Positions 33,236-42,068 of a stretch of DNA of 64,000 nt are shown here, in pieces (position 1 is the stretch's first letter; every line of letters starts with the position of its first letter). This stretch comes from Runella aurantiaca (GTDB lineage: Bacteria > Bacteroidota > Bacteroidia > Cytophagales > Spirosomataceae). The stretch covers positions 112,804 to 176,803 of the forward strand of contig NZ_QPIW01000013.1 in assembly GCF_003339505.1 (NCBI RefSeq), in the 5' to 3' direction. Position numbers and translations under genes: made by a program. The notes below the pieces were generated by a model. The model did no database searches. It was not told where the DNA came from and saw only the letters and a program-made list of their open reading frames with translations.

Positions 33236-34349
33236 AAACCGTAATTCTTCGTTTTCTTCCCATCACCTGCCAAGTATCGGTAATAGACTGATTTTCGACA
33301 ACATAGGCTTCGTCATAAAGGTTGACCGTGGGGCAGACGTGATACGGAACTCCGTACAAAACATCACCTACTTTGATCCTTTCCCAATCGCTGACTTGAA
33401 TCACACCATGCTCTTCACTTTGGCCGATGAGCTCATAGTTTTCCAAATTTAAAAAACGAATCCGTTTATCAATGGGGTTTTCGGCGGCTACCGCTTTATG
33501 CCCCATGTCAATGGTAATAATTCCCTTTTTAGGTTTTGAAATCACCCGGGTCAAGACCAAGGCGGCGTACTCAAAAGGTTGTTCAGGAAGTTTGTCACCG
33601 TAGCCCCAATCCCATAATACACACGTACCAGGACTGCAATAGATTTCATTGTGTAACGCGTGCGCAGTAAAGGTAGGAGTACCGCCCGCGATGATAATGG
33701 GTTTGGGCAAGCCTGCTTCCTCAATGGATTCTATAAAATGCTGTACATCCACAAAGCCCGTTTCAACTTCGTGTTTACGCGTTTCAAAATCGGGCGTTCG
33801 CAGGTGCCCGTCGTAGACGTGCAAGCCGTGGCATTTGAGGTTTGGCAGTTCGTGTAGATGTTTGTATAACGAAAAAATAGTGTCGTCGAGCGGGTGGCCT
33901 GAACGGTCCATGCCGCTGTTGACGTCTACAAAAACGTTGCTGATAAGGCCCTGTTTTTCAAAAATCTGATTGTGGTCATCGGCGATGGCTTCTGTATCAA
34001 TGAGAGAGGCAAAAAATACGTCGGGATATTTTTGACACAGCGCAACCAATCGTTCAATTTTTGGCCCGACCAATTGGTGGGCAATCATGAGGTATTTGGC
34101 CCCTGCTATCGCGGCCATTTCAGCTTCCGCAATGGTGGCACATTTAAACTTGGAAATACCCGCTTCAAGCATCATTTTCACGATTTCGGGCATTTTGTTG
34201 GTCTTTACGTGGGTATAAAGTCGGTCGGCACTTCCCGCAATGGCAATCATTTTTAGGATATTTTGCTGAACACGCTCTTTATAAATCAGCAGAGAAGGGG
34301 AGTCGGCTTCTGACTCATTTTGAAGGATATACCAAGGATTGAGGGCCAT
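33234..34349 (-). CDS. D-threonine aldolase / D-serine-deaminase-like PLP enzyme
   Basis: A 371-residue fold-type III PLP enzyme. The N-terminal alanine-racemase-like barrel has L-Y-T-H-V-K-T-N-K with the probable PLP lysine, K-C-A-T-I-A-E-A-E-M, V-D-V-N-S-G-M-D-R-S-G and H-V-Y-D-G-H-L. It also has the phosphate-binding G-G-T-P-T. The C-terminal domain contains H-V-C-P-T-V-N-L-[YH], the metal-binding H-x-C-P-T motif of D-threonine aldolases and D-serine dehydratases. The expected activity is cleavage of D-threonine or another D-3-hydroxy amino acid to glycine and aldehyde with a divalent metal. Isolated gene with no obvious operon partners. Confidence 0.87.
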   Translation of the reverse strand: MALNPWYILQNESEADSPSLLIYKERVQQNILKMIAIAGSADRLYTHVKTNKMPEIVKMMLEAGISKFKCATIAEAEMAAIAGAKYLMIAHQLVGPKIERLVALCQKYPDVFFASLIDTEAIADDHNQIFEKQGLISNVFVDVNSGMDRSGHPLDDTIFSLYKHLHELPNLKCHGLHVYDGHLRTPDFETRKHEVETGFVDVQHFIESIEEAGLPKPIIIAGGTPTFTAHALHNEIYCSPGTCVLWDWGYGDKLPEQPFEYAALVLTRVISKPKKGIITIDMGHKAVAAENPIDKRIRFLNLENYELIGQSEEHGVIQVSDWERIKVGDVLYGVPYHVCPTVNLYDEAYVVENQSITDTWQVMGRKRRITV

Positions 34350-34794
34350 AAACGCAAACGGTTAATCAGGTTTTTTATCTCCATTAGATGTCTAGGGGCA
34401 ACATAAAAGACAATCAGAGAGTTGTGATTTTTTTTAAACAGGATGAATGAAACTAAAGTTATTATCGCGGGTTATACAAATAGATTGACAAAGCATATTC
34501 TAGGGTGCAAAGCGCCTGATTTGGGAGAAAACAAATGTGGTGTAATACCCCAACAATCACCGCCAACGGATAACCTTTATACGTATCAATGGTAAAAAAA
34601 AAGGAATTTATTTGGTGAATGTATTGATAACCTTTGAGTTGTAAAATGCACAATAGGAATATTCTCAATAAATCCCCAAAGGGTAATTACCTGAGCACCA
34701 AAGTTAATAAATTTGTTACGTCGAACTAAGACACAGAGTTGAGTATTCATTGATAATTAAATTTTTTTATACACTTTTTTAAAAGACCTATTGT
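34350..34794. other. Intergenic region upstream of nrdB
   Basis: These 445 bases lie between divergent genes. A -7 type element TAAATTTG at 34708-34715 faces nrdB, about 80 nt before its ATG. No clear pair of NrdR boxes was identified. A 68-codon minus-strand frame is present but looks unused. Otherwise nothing is evident. Confidence 0.35.
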
Positions 34795-35790
34795 ATGTCA
34801 AATTTATTAGATGCTTCTGAAGAGCCGTTATTGGTTGAAGACCCCCACCGTTTTGTGCTTTTTCCGATTAAGCACCACGACATTTGGCAATTTTATAAAA
34901 ACCACGAAGCGGCCTTTTGGACAGCAGAAGAGATTGATCTTGCCTCTGATTTGCAGGACTGGGAAAAACTCAACGATGGTGAGCGCCACTTCATTTCGCA
35001 CGTATTGGCTTTCTTCGCGGCATCAGATGGAATTGTGAACGAGAATTTGGCCGTTAATTTTCTGAAAGAAGTTCAGTACGCCGAAGCGAAGTGTTTCTAT
35101 GGATTTCAGATTGCCATGGAAAATATCCACTCCGAGACCTATTCTTTGTTGATAGATACCTACATCAAAGACCCGACCGAAAAAGACCGTATGTTGCGGG
35201 CCATTGAAACCATCCCTTGCGTGCAGAAAAAAGCCGAATGGGCATTGCGTTGGATTGGCAACGGCACATTTGCCGAGCGTCTCATTGCGTTTGCGGCCGT
35301 TGAAGGAATTTTCTTCTCTGGTTCATTCTGCTCTATTTTCTGGTTGAAAAAACGCGGTTTGATGAAAGGGCTTTCATTCTCCAACGAGCTTATCTCGCGT
35401 GACGAAGGTTTGCACCGCGACTTTGCTTGCTTGCTCTATACCGACCACATTGTCAATAAGTTACCCGAGGAAACCGTATATAGTTTAATCAAAGATGCGG
35501 TAGCCATTGAACAGGAATTTGTGACAGAATCGTTGCCAGTGTCGTTGATTGGGATGAATTCTAAGTTGATGAACGAGTACATCGAATTCGTGGCGGATCA
35601 CCTGTTGTTGTCGCTAGGCTTGCAGAAAGTATACAATGCGGTCAATCCTTTTGATTTTATGGACATGATTTCGCTTCAGGGAAAAACCAATTTCTTCGAG
35701 AAGAAAGTGGGCGAATACCAGAAAGCAGGCGTGAAAAACTCCAGCAAAGAAAGAGAAGTACAACAACTGAGCTTTGACGCTGATTTTTAG
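34795..35790 (+). CDS. nrdB: Ribonucleotide reductase class Ia small subunit
   Basis: A 331-residue iron-binding subunit that holds the tyrosyl radical used for deoxyribonucleotide synthesis. Iron ligands can be placed in E-E-I-D-L-A-S-D, in [18 protein letters not shown], in [12 protein letters not shown] and in I-S-R-D-E-G-L-H. The radical tyrosine is the Y in C-F-Y-G-F or the one in H-S-E-T-Y-S; by family alignment the latter is the usual position. The C-terminal F-D-A-D-F tail is the peptide that docks on NrdA. The nrdA gene, usually adjacent, is not in the window on either side. Closed by a perfectly symmetrical terminator. Confidence 0.93.
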   Translation: MSNLLDASEEPLLVEDPHRFVLFPIKHHDIWQFYKNHEAAFWTAEEIDLASDLQDWEKLNDGERHFISHVLAFFAASDGIVNENLAVNFLKEVQYAEAKCFYGFQIAMENIHSETYSLLIDTYIKDPTEKDRMLRAIETIPCVQKKAEWALRWIGNGTFAERLIAFAAVEGIFFSGSFCSIFWLKKRGLMKGLSFSNELISRDEGLHRDFACLLYTDHIVNKLPEETVYSLIKDAVAIEQEFVTESLPVSLIGMNSKLMNEYIEFVADHLLLSLGLQKVYNAVNPFDFMDMISLQGKTNFFEKKVGEYQKAGVKNSSKEREVQQLSFDADF

Positions 35791-35925
35791 TGGGCAGTTA
35801 GCAGTGTGCAGTTCACAGTAGGCAGTACATTTTAAGTGCCAATGTATACAAGCAGAAAAAGGAAGCCTAGGCTTCCTTTTTCTGTTATTTGTTGACTGTA
35901 AACTGCCCACTGTAGACTGCCTACT
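35790..35925. repeat. Inverted GCAGT-type repeats around a symmetrical terminator
   Basis: Just after nrdB, variants of AGTGGGCAGTTAGC and CAGTAGGCAGT repeat on the plus strand (35790-35829). The same units appear inverted at 35891-35925 (AACTGCCCACTGTAGACTGCC). The arms pair imperfectly and flank the terminator palindrome. The pattern belongs to the low-complexity gap repeats seen elsewhere in the window. Confidence 0.55.
35853..35884. terminator. Bidirectional terminator between nrdB and the nucleoside kinase gene
   Basis: A 32-nt perfect palindrome, arms CAGAAAAAGGAAGC and complement, with the A and T tracts built into both sides of the stem. It can end transcription in both directions and lies between two convergent genes. 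Confidence 0.88.
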
Positions 35926-36539
35926 TATCGGTACCCCAAAGCCTTATTCATTTGCTGAACAATGAAGTCAAAATCTTCGGCATTGTTTTCAAAATCAAGG
36001 CTGTTGACATTGATGGTCAACAAAGTTCCGTCCAGATAACTGTGGGCAAAGTTTTCGTATAATTCATTCAGATTCAACAAGTATTCGTCAGAAATACTTT
36101 GCTCAAAATCGCGGCCACGTTTTTGGATTTGGCTGCGGAGTTTGGGCAGGTCTGCCTGTAGATACACAATCAAATCGGGGGCTTTGATGGCGTTTATCAT
36201 CGTTTCGTACAGCATCAGGTAATTTTGGTAGTCGCGCTCTTCCATCAATTTGGAATCGGCCAAGTTTTTGGCAAAGATGAATGCATCTTCATAAATCGTA
36301 CGATCTTGCACCACGGTTTGGTAGTGCATAGAGCGGATTTTTTGGGCCTGCGAAAAGCGACTGTTGAGAAAGAAAACCTGTAAATTGAAAGACCAACGGG
36401 CCATGTCTTCGTAAAAATCGGCTAAATAAGGATTGCCTTCTACGGCTTCGTACAATACGCCCCACTTGTAATGTTCTGATAGTTTACGCGCTAGTGTGGT
36501 TTTGCCCGCACCAATGTTTCCGGTAATTGCAATGTGCAT
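35925..36539 (-). CDS. Deoxynucleoside kinase (dNK/dGK-type)
   Basis: A 204-residue kinase that phosphorylates deoxynucleosides in the salvage pathway. The P-loop is G-N-I-G-A-G-K-T-T at 7-15, the catalytic D-R-[ST] region is Q-D-R-T-I-Y-E-D, and the lid has R-x-x-x-x-K-R-G-R-[DS]-F-E. The pattern is that of bacterial deoxyadenosine/deoxyguanosine kinases rather than thymidine kinase. It is convergent with nrdB, so both routes to dNTPs (reduction and salvage) are encoded side by side, though in separate units. ATG at 36539. Confidence 0.9.
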   Translation of the reverse strand: MHIAITGNIGAGKTTLARKLSEHYKWGVLYEAVEGNPYLADFYEDMARWSFNLQVFFLNSRFSQAQKIRSMHYQTVVQDRTIYEDAFIFAKNLADSKLMEERDYQNYLMLYETMINAIKAPDLIVYLQADLPKLRSQIQKRGRDFEQSISDEYLLNLNELYENFAHSYLDGTLLTINVNSLDFENNAEDFDFIVQQMNKALGYR

Positions 36540-36697
36540 TGAAGTAAAAAAGGTTAACCGTTAGTAGTAATATATTTTGGGTATGTGATTTGCTGTTTGA
36601 GACGTAGAAATATACGAAAAGTCTGCGAAGATAAAGAGATTTTGCGCTTTTTCTGCCGTATATGACCGTTGTCAATTATTGACTGGTGATAAATTTG

Positions 36698-36705
36698 TAT
36701 TTTTG
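36698..36705 (+). promoter_or_regulatory. Probable promoter -7 element upstream of trhO
   Basis: TATTTTTG matches TAnnTTTG. A TTG lies 16 nt upstream (36679-36681), slightly short of the usual spacing. The element is about 90 nt before the trhO ATG. Confidence 0.4.
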
Positions 36706-36795
36706 CAGGAAACTTATCTGGTCAATTTTTCTTTTAACTGATTGAAAAAGAGTAAATGGCCAACCGTTTGCGTAACAAACAACCGTTTTTTTGTG

Positions 36796-37770
36796 ATGAA
36801 GCCTTACAGTGTCCTTTTGTATTATCAATACGTGCCCATCGAAGATACCGAGGCGTATCGTGATGCGCAGCACGAGTTTTGCGTAAATAATAATTTGCTT
36901 GGCCGTATCATCATCGCTCCCGAAGGGCTCAACGGCACCGTGTCGGGGTTGGTGGCCGATTGTGAAGCCTATATGAAATGGGTGAAAGAAGACCCACGTT
37001 TTGCCACGATTGACTTCAAAGTAGAATACCACGAAGCGCACGCGTTTCAGAAACTGCATGTGCGCCTGAAAGAAGAAATCGTTAATTCAGACCTGCCCGT
37101 TGACCCCTTGAAACAAACGGGAACCCACTTAGAGCCGACTGAATTTAAGCAGATGTTGCAGGAAGACCCTGATTTGGTGGTGATTGATATGCGCTCCAAC
37201 TACGAGCACAGCGTAGGAAAGTTTAAAGGGGCCATTACGTTTGACATGGAAAACCTGCGCGAACTTCCCGACCATATCAAGGAAATCGAGCACCTAAAAG
37301 GGCAAGGCAAAAAAATCGTAACCTATTGCACGGGCGGTATCAAGTGCGAAAAAGCCAGTGCGTACCTATTGGACCAAGGCTTTGACAACGTCTATCAACT
37401 CCACGGCGGTATCATCAAATACGGCTTGGAAGCAGGCGGCGAAGATTTTGAAGGGAAATGCTACGTATTCGACAATCGCCTCACGGTGGATGTCAACCAA
37501 GTAAACCCCAAAGTGATTTCAAAATGCTACGTGTGCGGCACTGCCTCCGACCGGATGGTCAACTGCGCCAACAACGACTGCAACATTCACGTAGCAATGT
37601 GTGAAGACTGCGGCTGGAAAATGGAAGGGGCCTGCTCCGAAGAATGTAAATGCAGCCCCAACAAACGGGTCTATAACGGCACAGGCTATTATCCCAAAAA
37701 GAGCGACCATTATACGCCATTGCAGGGCTTGAAAAGCTTCAAAAAATCCATGAAGAAGGAGGAAGCCTAA
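36796..37770 (+). CDS. trhO: tRNA uridine(34) hydroxylase TrhO (YceA family)
   Basis: A 324-residue rhodanese-related protein that forms 5-hydroxyuridine at the wobble position of certain tRNAs, oxygen-dependently. The N-terminal domain has G-R-I-I-I-A-P-E-G-[LI]-N-G-T. The central rhodanese domain (about 120-215) carries V-I-D-M-R-[SN]-N-Y-E and the catalytic C178 in Y-C-T-G-G-I-[KR]-C-E-K-A-S. The C-terminal part has a Cys cluster (C-Y-V-C-G, C-x-N-x-x-C, C-E-D-C and C-S-x-E-C) that may bind zinc. The ATG at 36796 (M-K-P-Y) is preferred to an in-frame TTG 18 codons earlier. Single-gene unit. Confidence 0.92.
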   Translation: MKPYSVLLYYQYVPIEDTEAYRDAQHEFCVNNNLLGRIIIAPEGLNGTVSGLVADCEAYMKWVKEDPRFATIDFKVEYHEAHAFQKLHVRLKEEIVNSDLPVDPLKQTGTHLEPTEFKQMLQEDPDLVVIDMRSNYEHSVGKFKGAITFDMENLRELPDHIKEIEHLKGQGKKIVTYCTGGIKCEKASAYLLDQGFDNVYQLHGGIIKYGLEAGGEDFEGKCYVFDNRLTVDVNQVNPKVISKCYVCGTASDRMVNCANNDCNIHVAMCEDCGWKMEGACSEECKCSPNKRVYNGTGYYPKKSDHYTPLQGLKSFKKSMKKEEA

Positions 37771-38127
37771 GAATACAAAGTTCAGGCAAAGGCGCTAAAG
37801 AGCAGCGTCTTTGCCCGAATCCTTTCTCAGGTCTGTGAAGACCCCTAAATAAAGTATATACCCAGCTTCTGAGTTGATTACTTCAACCTCTTTGTACATT
37901 CTTAGCCCCCCACTACGGGCCCTTTACTTTTAGCAGCCTTTTATCGGTTCATTCTCCCTTTTGTCTTCGGGTTTTACGCCTTACCTCCTCATTTTCGGCA
38001 CTTCAATTGTTTTTTTACGCACCTCATACTCATTCGTTTCGGTAGCCGAATTTCATCTCACAATTTTGTATCATCAAAACAGCCAAAAACAGGTACAAAT
38101 AACCGTTACAACGTATTTCTTTCAGTC
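37771..38127. other. Intergenic region after trhO
   Basis: These 357 bases hold one hairpin, GGCAAAGGCGCT (37785-37796) pairing with 37804-37815 with a single G-U. It has no T-tract and probably marks the 3' end of the trhO message. The rest, C/T-rich around 37840-38000, shows no gene and no good promoter for 38128. Confidence 0.4.
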
Positions 38128-38754
38128 ATGAAAACCCTCTTTTTCTTTTTTACCTCATTATTTATCCATTTTAACAGCATGGCACAGACCAAAGTAGCGG
38201 GCGAATACCGACTAGCGGGTATTCATGACATGGCCGCAGGATTTACCTTAACGGAGCAAGGTACATTTGAATTTTTCTACGTGTATGGTGCGGTCGACCG
38301 ATTTGCCCAAGGTACCTACACCGTGGATGGTAAAACCATTAAGCTCAAAAGCAGTAAAGAGGCTGGGAAGGATTTTAGTATCACCAAACAAAGTAAGATT
38401 GGCAAAGGCTACACCATCAAAGTAGTAGCCCCAAATCCGATGTTGGCGCAATACGTAAAAGCGATTGTTTTTAAAGGGCAAGAAAAATCGGTGGAGTTTG
38501 TGAATAAAAAAGGCGAATTGCACCTCAACGACGGGCACATTGACCGAATTTACCTCCAGCACGAGCTGTTCCCAGACATCGCCAGCAAAATAAAATCTGA
38601 AACCAACCACAACAACTACTTCGAAGTGGGCCTTAACCCTTCGTTGGAGAAGGTGAGTTTTAAAGGCGTTGATTTTACGTTGGACAACGACACGCTTACT
38701 TGCCTACCCAATTATTTCATGCCTTTTGAAAACATTCGATTTGTTAAACATTAA
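38128..38754 (+). CDS. Exported protein of unknown function
   Basis: A 208-residue protein with a clear signal peptide (about 19 residues ending S-M-A-Q). The first 80 residues look like a small beta-barrel module: V-A-G-E-Y-R-L, a F-T-L-T-E-Q-G-T-F-E-F-F-Y strand pair, and F-A-Q-G-T-Y-T-V-D-G-K-T-I-K-L. This arrangement is frequent in Bacteroidota lipocalin-like proteins. The second half has no recognisable motif. The next gene follows after 19 bp and is probably co-transcribed. I do not recognise a family and cannot assign a role. Confidence 0.65.
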   Translation: MKTLFFFFTSLFIHFNSMAQTKVAGEYRLAGIHDMAAGFTLTEQGTFEFFYVYGAVDRFAQGTYTVDGKTIKLKSSKEAGKDFSITKQSKIGKGYTIKVVAPNPMLAQYVKAIVFKGQEKSVEFVNKKGELHLNDGHIDRIYLQHELFPDIASKIKSETNHNNYFEVGLNPSLEKVSFKGVDFTLDNDTLTCLPNYFMPFENIRFVKH

Positions 38755-38773
38755 TAATCAAATCCTGATAGCC

Positions 38774-39157
38774 ATGTCAAACATTAAAACTAAAATAGAC
38801 GAATTTGAGGTTCGTGACCTTGAAGATAACGGCATCCTGCGTATTTATGTAGAGCACAACACCGAAATGGGCAACCGTGGCGTGCCGGGCATTCAGGTGT
38901 GGTATACCATTGCGGGCGGTACTTCCATCGTCAATTTTGAGCCGCTTCATGTCGAGCGCTGGGCATACCAAGCCCAAAAACAAAACGTTCAGGAATACCT
39001 TATTGCCGACAATTCTTGGACAACCTACGAAGATACCTACATCAAGAACTATTTAATCATTGACGAGAAGCCCAAAGCCCGGGTTGAGGTAAAAGTGCGG
39101 AGCAAAAAAGCACCCATCATCCGCGAATACGACCTGCCGTTTTTAATCGAAGAATAA
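38774..39157 (+). CDS. Conserved hypothetical protein, soluble
   Basis: A 127-residue protein without signal peptide or membrane helix. It is rich in aromatic and charged residues (R-I-Y-V-E-H-N-T-E, I-Q-V-W-Y-T-I-A-G-G-T, W-T-T-Y-E-D-T-Y) and is predicted to be mostly beta strand. The ATG at 38774 is used; the frame can be extended upstream only by overlapping the preceding gene. It lies 19 bp after the exported protein gene. No family recognised. Confidence 0.62.
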   Translation: MSNIKTKIDEFEVRDLEDNGILRIYVEHNTEMGNRGVPGIQVWYTIAGGTSIVNFEPLHVERWAYQAQKQNVQEYLIADNSWTTYEDTYIKNYLIIDEKPKARVEVKVRSKKAPIIREYDLPFLIEE

Positions 39158-39323
39158 TCCGTCATTTCATTTTAGAACAGCCTGACTCCCAAGCTATCGT
39201 TGACTCCTCAGCGGCGGTTTGGGAGTTTGTCGTTAAATAAAAAAAACGCCTTTGAAGCTAATTTACCCCTATTTTTGTTCGTTACTAATGGCAAAGGGTA
39301 TTTGTACCAACCGTTTTTATTGA

Positions 39324-40736
39324 ATGAATCGACTTCTTTGGTGTTTATTTTTTTGGGTGATTTCTCAAGGCACTTACGCTCAACGGGCGGGTGTATATCA
39401 GTTTGAGAAAAATCTGGAAGAAGAATCGGGTCAATTACCACCCCTAAAAGTACTGAAAGAAGCAGGTATATTTCAAGAAGATGTGCTTCCTGAACTCAAA
39501 AATGCCAAACGCTCAGTCTACGTATTTGAAAAAAATTACGGTCTTCAATTTGACAACCGAGCCGCCAACGGCTTTCTGCGGGATTCGTATACCATCGAAA
39601 TTTATTTCAAATTTTCGGCACTCGATAGCTGGAAACGCGTCATTGACTTCAAAAACCGTAAGTCTGACAATGGCTGTTACATCTACGACGGTAAGCTCAA
39701 CTTCTATAATTTTGCCTTGGGAACCCGCGCTCCCGTGCGCGCCAACGAATACACGCACTACGTGATTTCGCGCAATGGAAAAACCAAACAACTTAAAATG
39801 TACGTGGACGGGGAGTCTAAAGTGGAGTTTACGGACCAAAATGATGAAGGTGTCATTGACGAAGACGGCGTGTTAAACTTTTTTCATGACGACCTCATCG
39901 TCAAAGAAGAAGCCAGCGCGGGAGCCGTAGCCATTATCAAAATCTTCGATTACGTGGTAGAACCTACCGAAGTAAAAAAAAGCTACCTCAAATTGAATGA
40001 GTCGGTACTCAAAAAGCCGATGGTTCCGCCCGTAGCCACCTCTCCTCCCCCCGCCCGCCCGCTGCCCGAGACGAAAACGCCTACTAACGCTAATGATTTG
40101 CCCTCAAAAGAGCCCTCATTGGTGCTGAGTGGACAAGTTCAGAACGAAACGACCCGAAAACCCATCAAACAGCCAACGGTGTTGGTATTGAATAAATATA
40201 ATACTGAAAAACAGCGACTCAAAGGGACCGACGATGGATTGTTTAAAATCGCGTTTGAAGTAGGTCAGGATGTGTATTTTATGGTAGAAGCCGATGGTTT
40301 TTTCCCCACAAGTATTCATTTCACGGCCAAGGAATTAACCGAAAAATCAAAAAACGGCACTATTTTTACCCTAAAACCCGTTACAATTAGTGAAAGTATT
40401 GTATTGAAAAACATTCGCTTCGTGCAGGGAAAGCCTGAGTTGCTTCCCGAATCGGAAGAGGACTTGAATCGTTTGTGGATGTTTATGCGCGATAACCCCG
40501 CCGCCGAAATCGAATTGCACGGGCATACCGACAATTTGGGCGACTTTGACCTCAATCTAGCCCTGTCGAGGCAGCGCGTTGAATCCGTCAAAGCATTTTT
40601 GGTTTCAAAGGGAATTGCCAGTCAACGCATCAGCGGGCGCGGATTTGGTTCAACGCGTCCCATTGCCAATAACAACCGTGAAGAAACCCGTCCGCTGAAT
40701 CGACGGGTAGAATTTGTCATTAAAAAATTGAAATGA
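39324..40736 (+). CDS. OmpA-family outer-membrane/peptidoglycan protein with LamG-like domain
   Basis: A 470-residue exported protein (signal about 19 residues ending T-Y-A-Q). The N-terminal region (about 20-215) resembles a LamG/concanavalin-like jelly roll: Y-T-I-E-I-Y-F-K-F, W-K-R-V-I-D-F-K-N-R and L-K-M-Y-V-D-G. A Pro/Thr-rich linker (about 232-258) is followed by a carboxypeptidase-regulatory-like beta domain (S-G-Q-V-Q-N-E-T-T-R-K-P-I), then a C-terminal OmpA domain (about 355-470). That domain has the peptidoglycan motif H-G-H-T-D-N-x-G and L-S-x-x-R-A/V-x-S-V and ends R-R-V-E-F-V-I. It may anchor the outer membrane to the wall while binding something with the LamG part. Its stop overlaps the next start by 4 bp. 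Confidence 0.85.
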   Translation: MNRLLWCLFFWVISQGTYAQRAGVYQFEKNLEEESGQLPPLKVLKEAGIFQEDVLPELKNAKRSVYVFEKNYGLQFDNRAANGFLRDSYTIEIYFKFSALDSWKRVIDFKNRKSDNGCYIYDGKLNFYNFALGTRAPVRANEYTHYVISRNGKTKQLKMYVDGESKVEFTDQNDEGVIDEDGVLNFFHDDLIVKEEASAGAVAIIKIFDYVVEPTEVKKSYLKLNESVLKKPMVPPVATSPPPARPLPETKTPTNANDLPSKEPSLVLSGQVQNETTRKPIKQPTVLVLNKYNTEKQRLKGTDDGLFKIAFEVGQDVYFMVEADGFFPTSIHFTAKELTEKSKNGTIFTLKPVTISESIVLKNIRFVQGKPELLPESEEDLNRLWMFMRDNPAAEIELHGHTDNLGDFDLNLALSRQRVESVKAFLVSKGIASQRISGRGFGSTRPIANNNREETRPLNRRVEFVIKKLK

Positions 40737-41617
40737 AAAACTCACTCTTTCTATCCACATTACTCGTTTTGTTTTTTTTATCTTGTAAAAGAGAAGAAAA
40801 GCCCGTAGACCCTGAATCTGACAACTTTGCCGATACGCCAACCTCCAAAACCGTCCAGCCCGCCGACGACCTCGACGAAGCTTCTGGACTGGCCGATAGT
40901 TTCAAACAACCGGGTTTGTTATGGTCACACGAAGACGCCGCCTCGCCCGATGAGCTATTTTTAGTGAACCGAGAGGGTCAGATTGCGGGTAAAATAAAAA
41001 CCCCTTTTACCAATTTTGACTGGGAAGACATTGCCATCGGCCCAGGCCCACAAGCCAACGAAACCTACCTGTATTTGGGTGACATCGGCGACAATGCCAT
41101 CAATCTAGACGTAAAACGCATTTATCGTTTTCCTGAACCTGCCAGTCTTACCTCGACCATTACCAACTACGACCGCATTCAGTTTCGCTATCCAGACGGC
41201 TCCCGTGATGCCGAAACATTGCTACTCGACCCCCTCACCCGCGACCTATTTATCGTTTCTAAATGGGAAGGCCAAGCGCATTTGTATCGTCTTGCCTACC
41301 CTCAATCGACGAGTGAAGTCATGATGGCAGAAAAAGTAGGCAATTTGACCGTTGGCGGCGATTTGACAGGAGGCAGTATTTCGACCAATGGCAAGGAAAT
41401 TATTGTGAGAGGATACACCGCGATTTATTACTGGAAACGCAAAGTTGAAGAAAAAGTAGGCGACGTGCTGCTCCGTAATCCTACCAAAAGTTTGCCCTAT
41501 ATTTTTGAGCCGCAGGGCGAGGCTGTGTGTTTTGACAAAGATGGCAGAGGCTATTTTACCCTCAGCGAACGTCGCAACGTACCCAGCGTCAATCTATATT
41601 TTTACGCCAGAAAGTAG
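40733..41617 (+). CDS. Lipoprotein, beta-propeller-like
   Basis: A 294-residue lipoprotein; the lipobox is F-L-S-C at about 15-18, followed by K-R-E-E. The mature part reads like a propeller: E-A-S-G-L-A, W-S-H-E-D-A, D-W-E-D-I-A-I-G, Y-L-Y-L-G-D-I-G-D-N, I-Y-R-F-P-E-P, and E-P-Q-G-E-A-V-C-F. Such D-W-E-[DA]-[IM]-A and G-D-I-G-D-N motifs recur in a family of Bacteroidota extracellular propellers of unknown activity. It overlaps the OmpA-family gene by 4 bp (ATGA), indicating coupled translation and a joint role at the envelope. Confidence 0.75.
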   Translation: MKNSLFLSTLLVLFFLSCKREEKPVDPESDNFADTPTSKTVQPADDLDEASGLADSFKQPGLLWSHEDAASPDELFLVNREGQIAGKIKTPFTNFDWEDIAIGPGPQANETYLYLGDIGDNAINLDVKRIYRFPEPASLTSTITNYDRIQFRYPDGSRDAETLLLDPLTRDLFIVSKWEGQAHLYRLAYPQSTSEVMMAEKVGNLTVGGDLTGGSISTNGKEIIVRGYTAIYYWKRKVEEKVGDVLLRNPTKSLPYIFEPQGEAVCFDKDGRGYFTLSERRNVPSVNLYFYARK

Positions 41618-41662
41618 GGGCAGGGCTTGCCTCTGCCCAGTTTATTTTTACCTTTCCATGTT

Positions 41663-41950
41663 TTACAGCCAACCTTTCACCAATTCTTCCCATTCTTTTT
41701 CCAGCGTATACGTAGGCATTTCGGCACGGGCGCGGCGGTACCAATAGCCCGCGTTCCATTGGTCGCCTTCCTTGCGGTGTAGATACGCGTGCAAACGATC
41801 GTAATCACGAGTACCCTCCCGTGACTGCGCGATGTCATGCGCTTTTTCCCAGTTTCCTTTGGCGTCGTACCAAAGCGCCTGCAACACTGGCGTACAGTCT
41901 TTGGGAGGTTGTGAATCCTTCAGGCTCGATTGAAACGTTATAAAATCCAT
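41663..41950 (-). CDS. Small conserved hypothetical protein
   Basis: A 95-residue soluble protein. Notable motifs are L-Q-A-L-W-Y-D-A-K-G-N-W-E-K-A-H, R-L-H-A-Y-L-H-R-K-E-G-D and A-G-Y-W-Y-R-R-A, which together look like a degenerate helical TPR-like pair. I recognise it as a type often annotated hypothetical in Bacteroidota, with no known function. It is convergent with the lipoprotein gene and divergent from the desaturase gene, 118 bp away. Confidence 0.65.
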   Translation of the reverse strand: MDFITFQSSLKDSQPPKDCTPVLQALWYDAKGNWEKAHDIAQSREGTRDYDRLHAYLHRKEGDQWNAGYWYRRARAEMPTYTLEKEWEELVKGWL

Positions 41951-42028
41951 TGTGAAAAGTAGAAAAGTTTACCCTTAAAAAAAAGGGTCGAACTGATTTT
42001 ACTCATCTTTTTTGAAAAATGGCATTAG

Positions 42029-42036
42029 TACTTTTG
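42029..42036 (+). promoter_or_regulatory. Probable -7 element of the desaturase promoter
   Basis: TACTTTTG matches TAnnTTTG and lies 32 nt before the desaturase ATG. The nearest TTTG upstream is at only 14 nt spacing, so the -33 half is doubtful. Confidence 0.4.
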
Positions 42037-42068
42037 CCATACATTACCGATAACACAATCTTTAAATT

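Noticed and set aside
34462..34668. 68-codon minus-strand frame in the gap before nrdB
   Set aside because: Hydrophobic, A/T-driven sequence without a promoter; probably chance.
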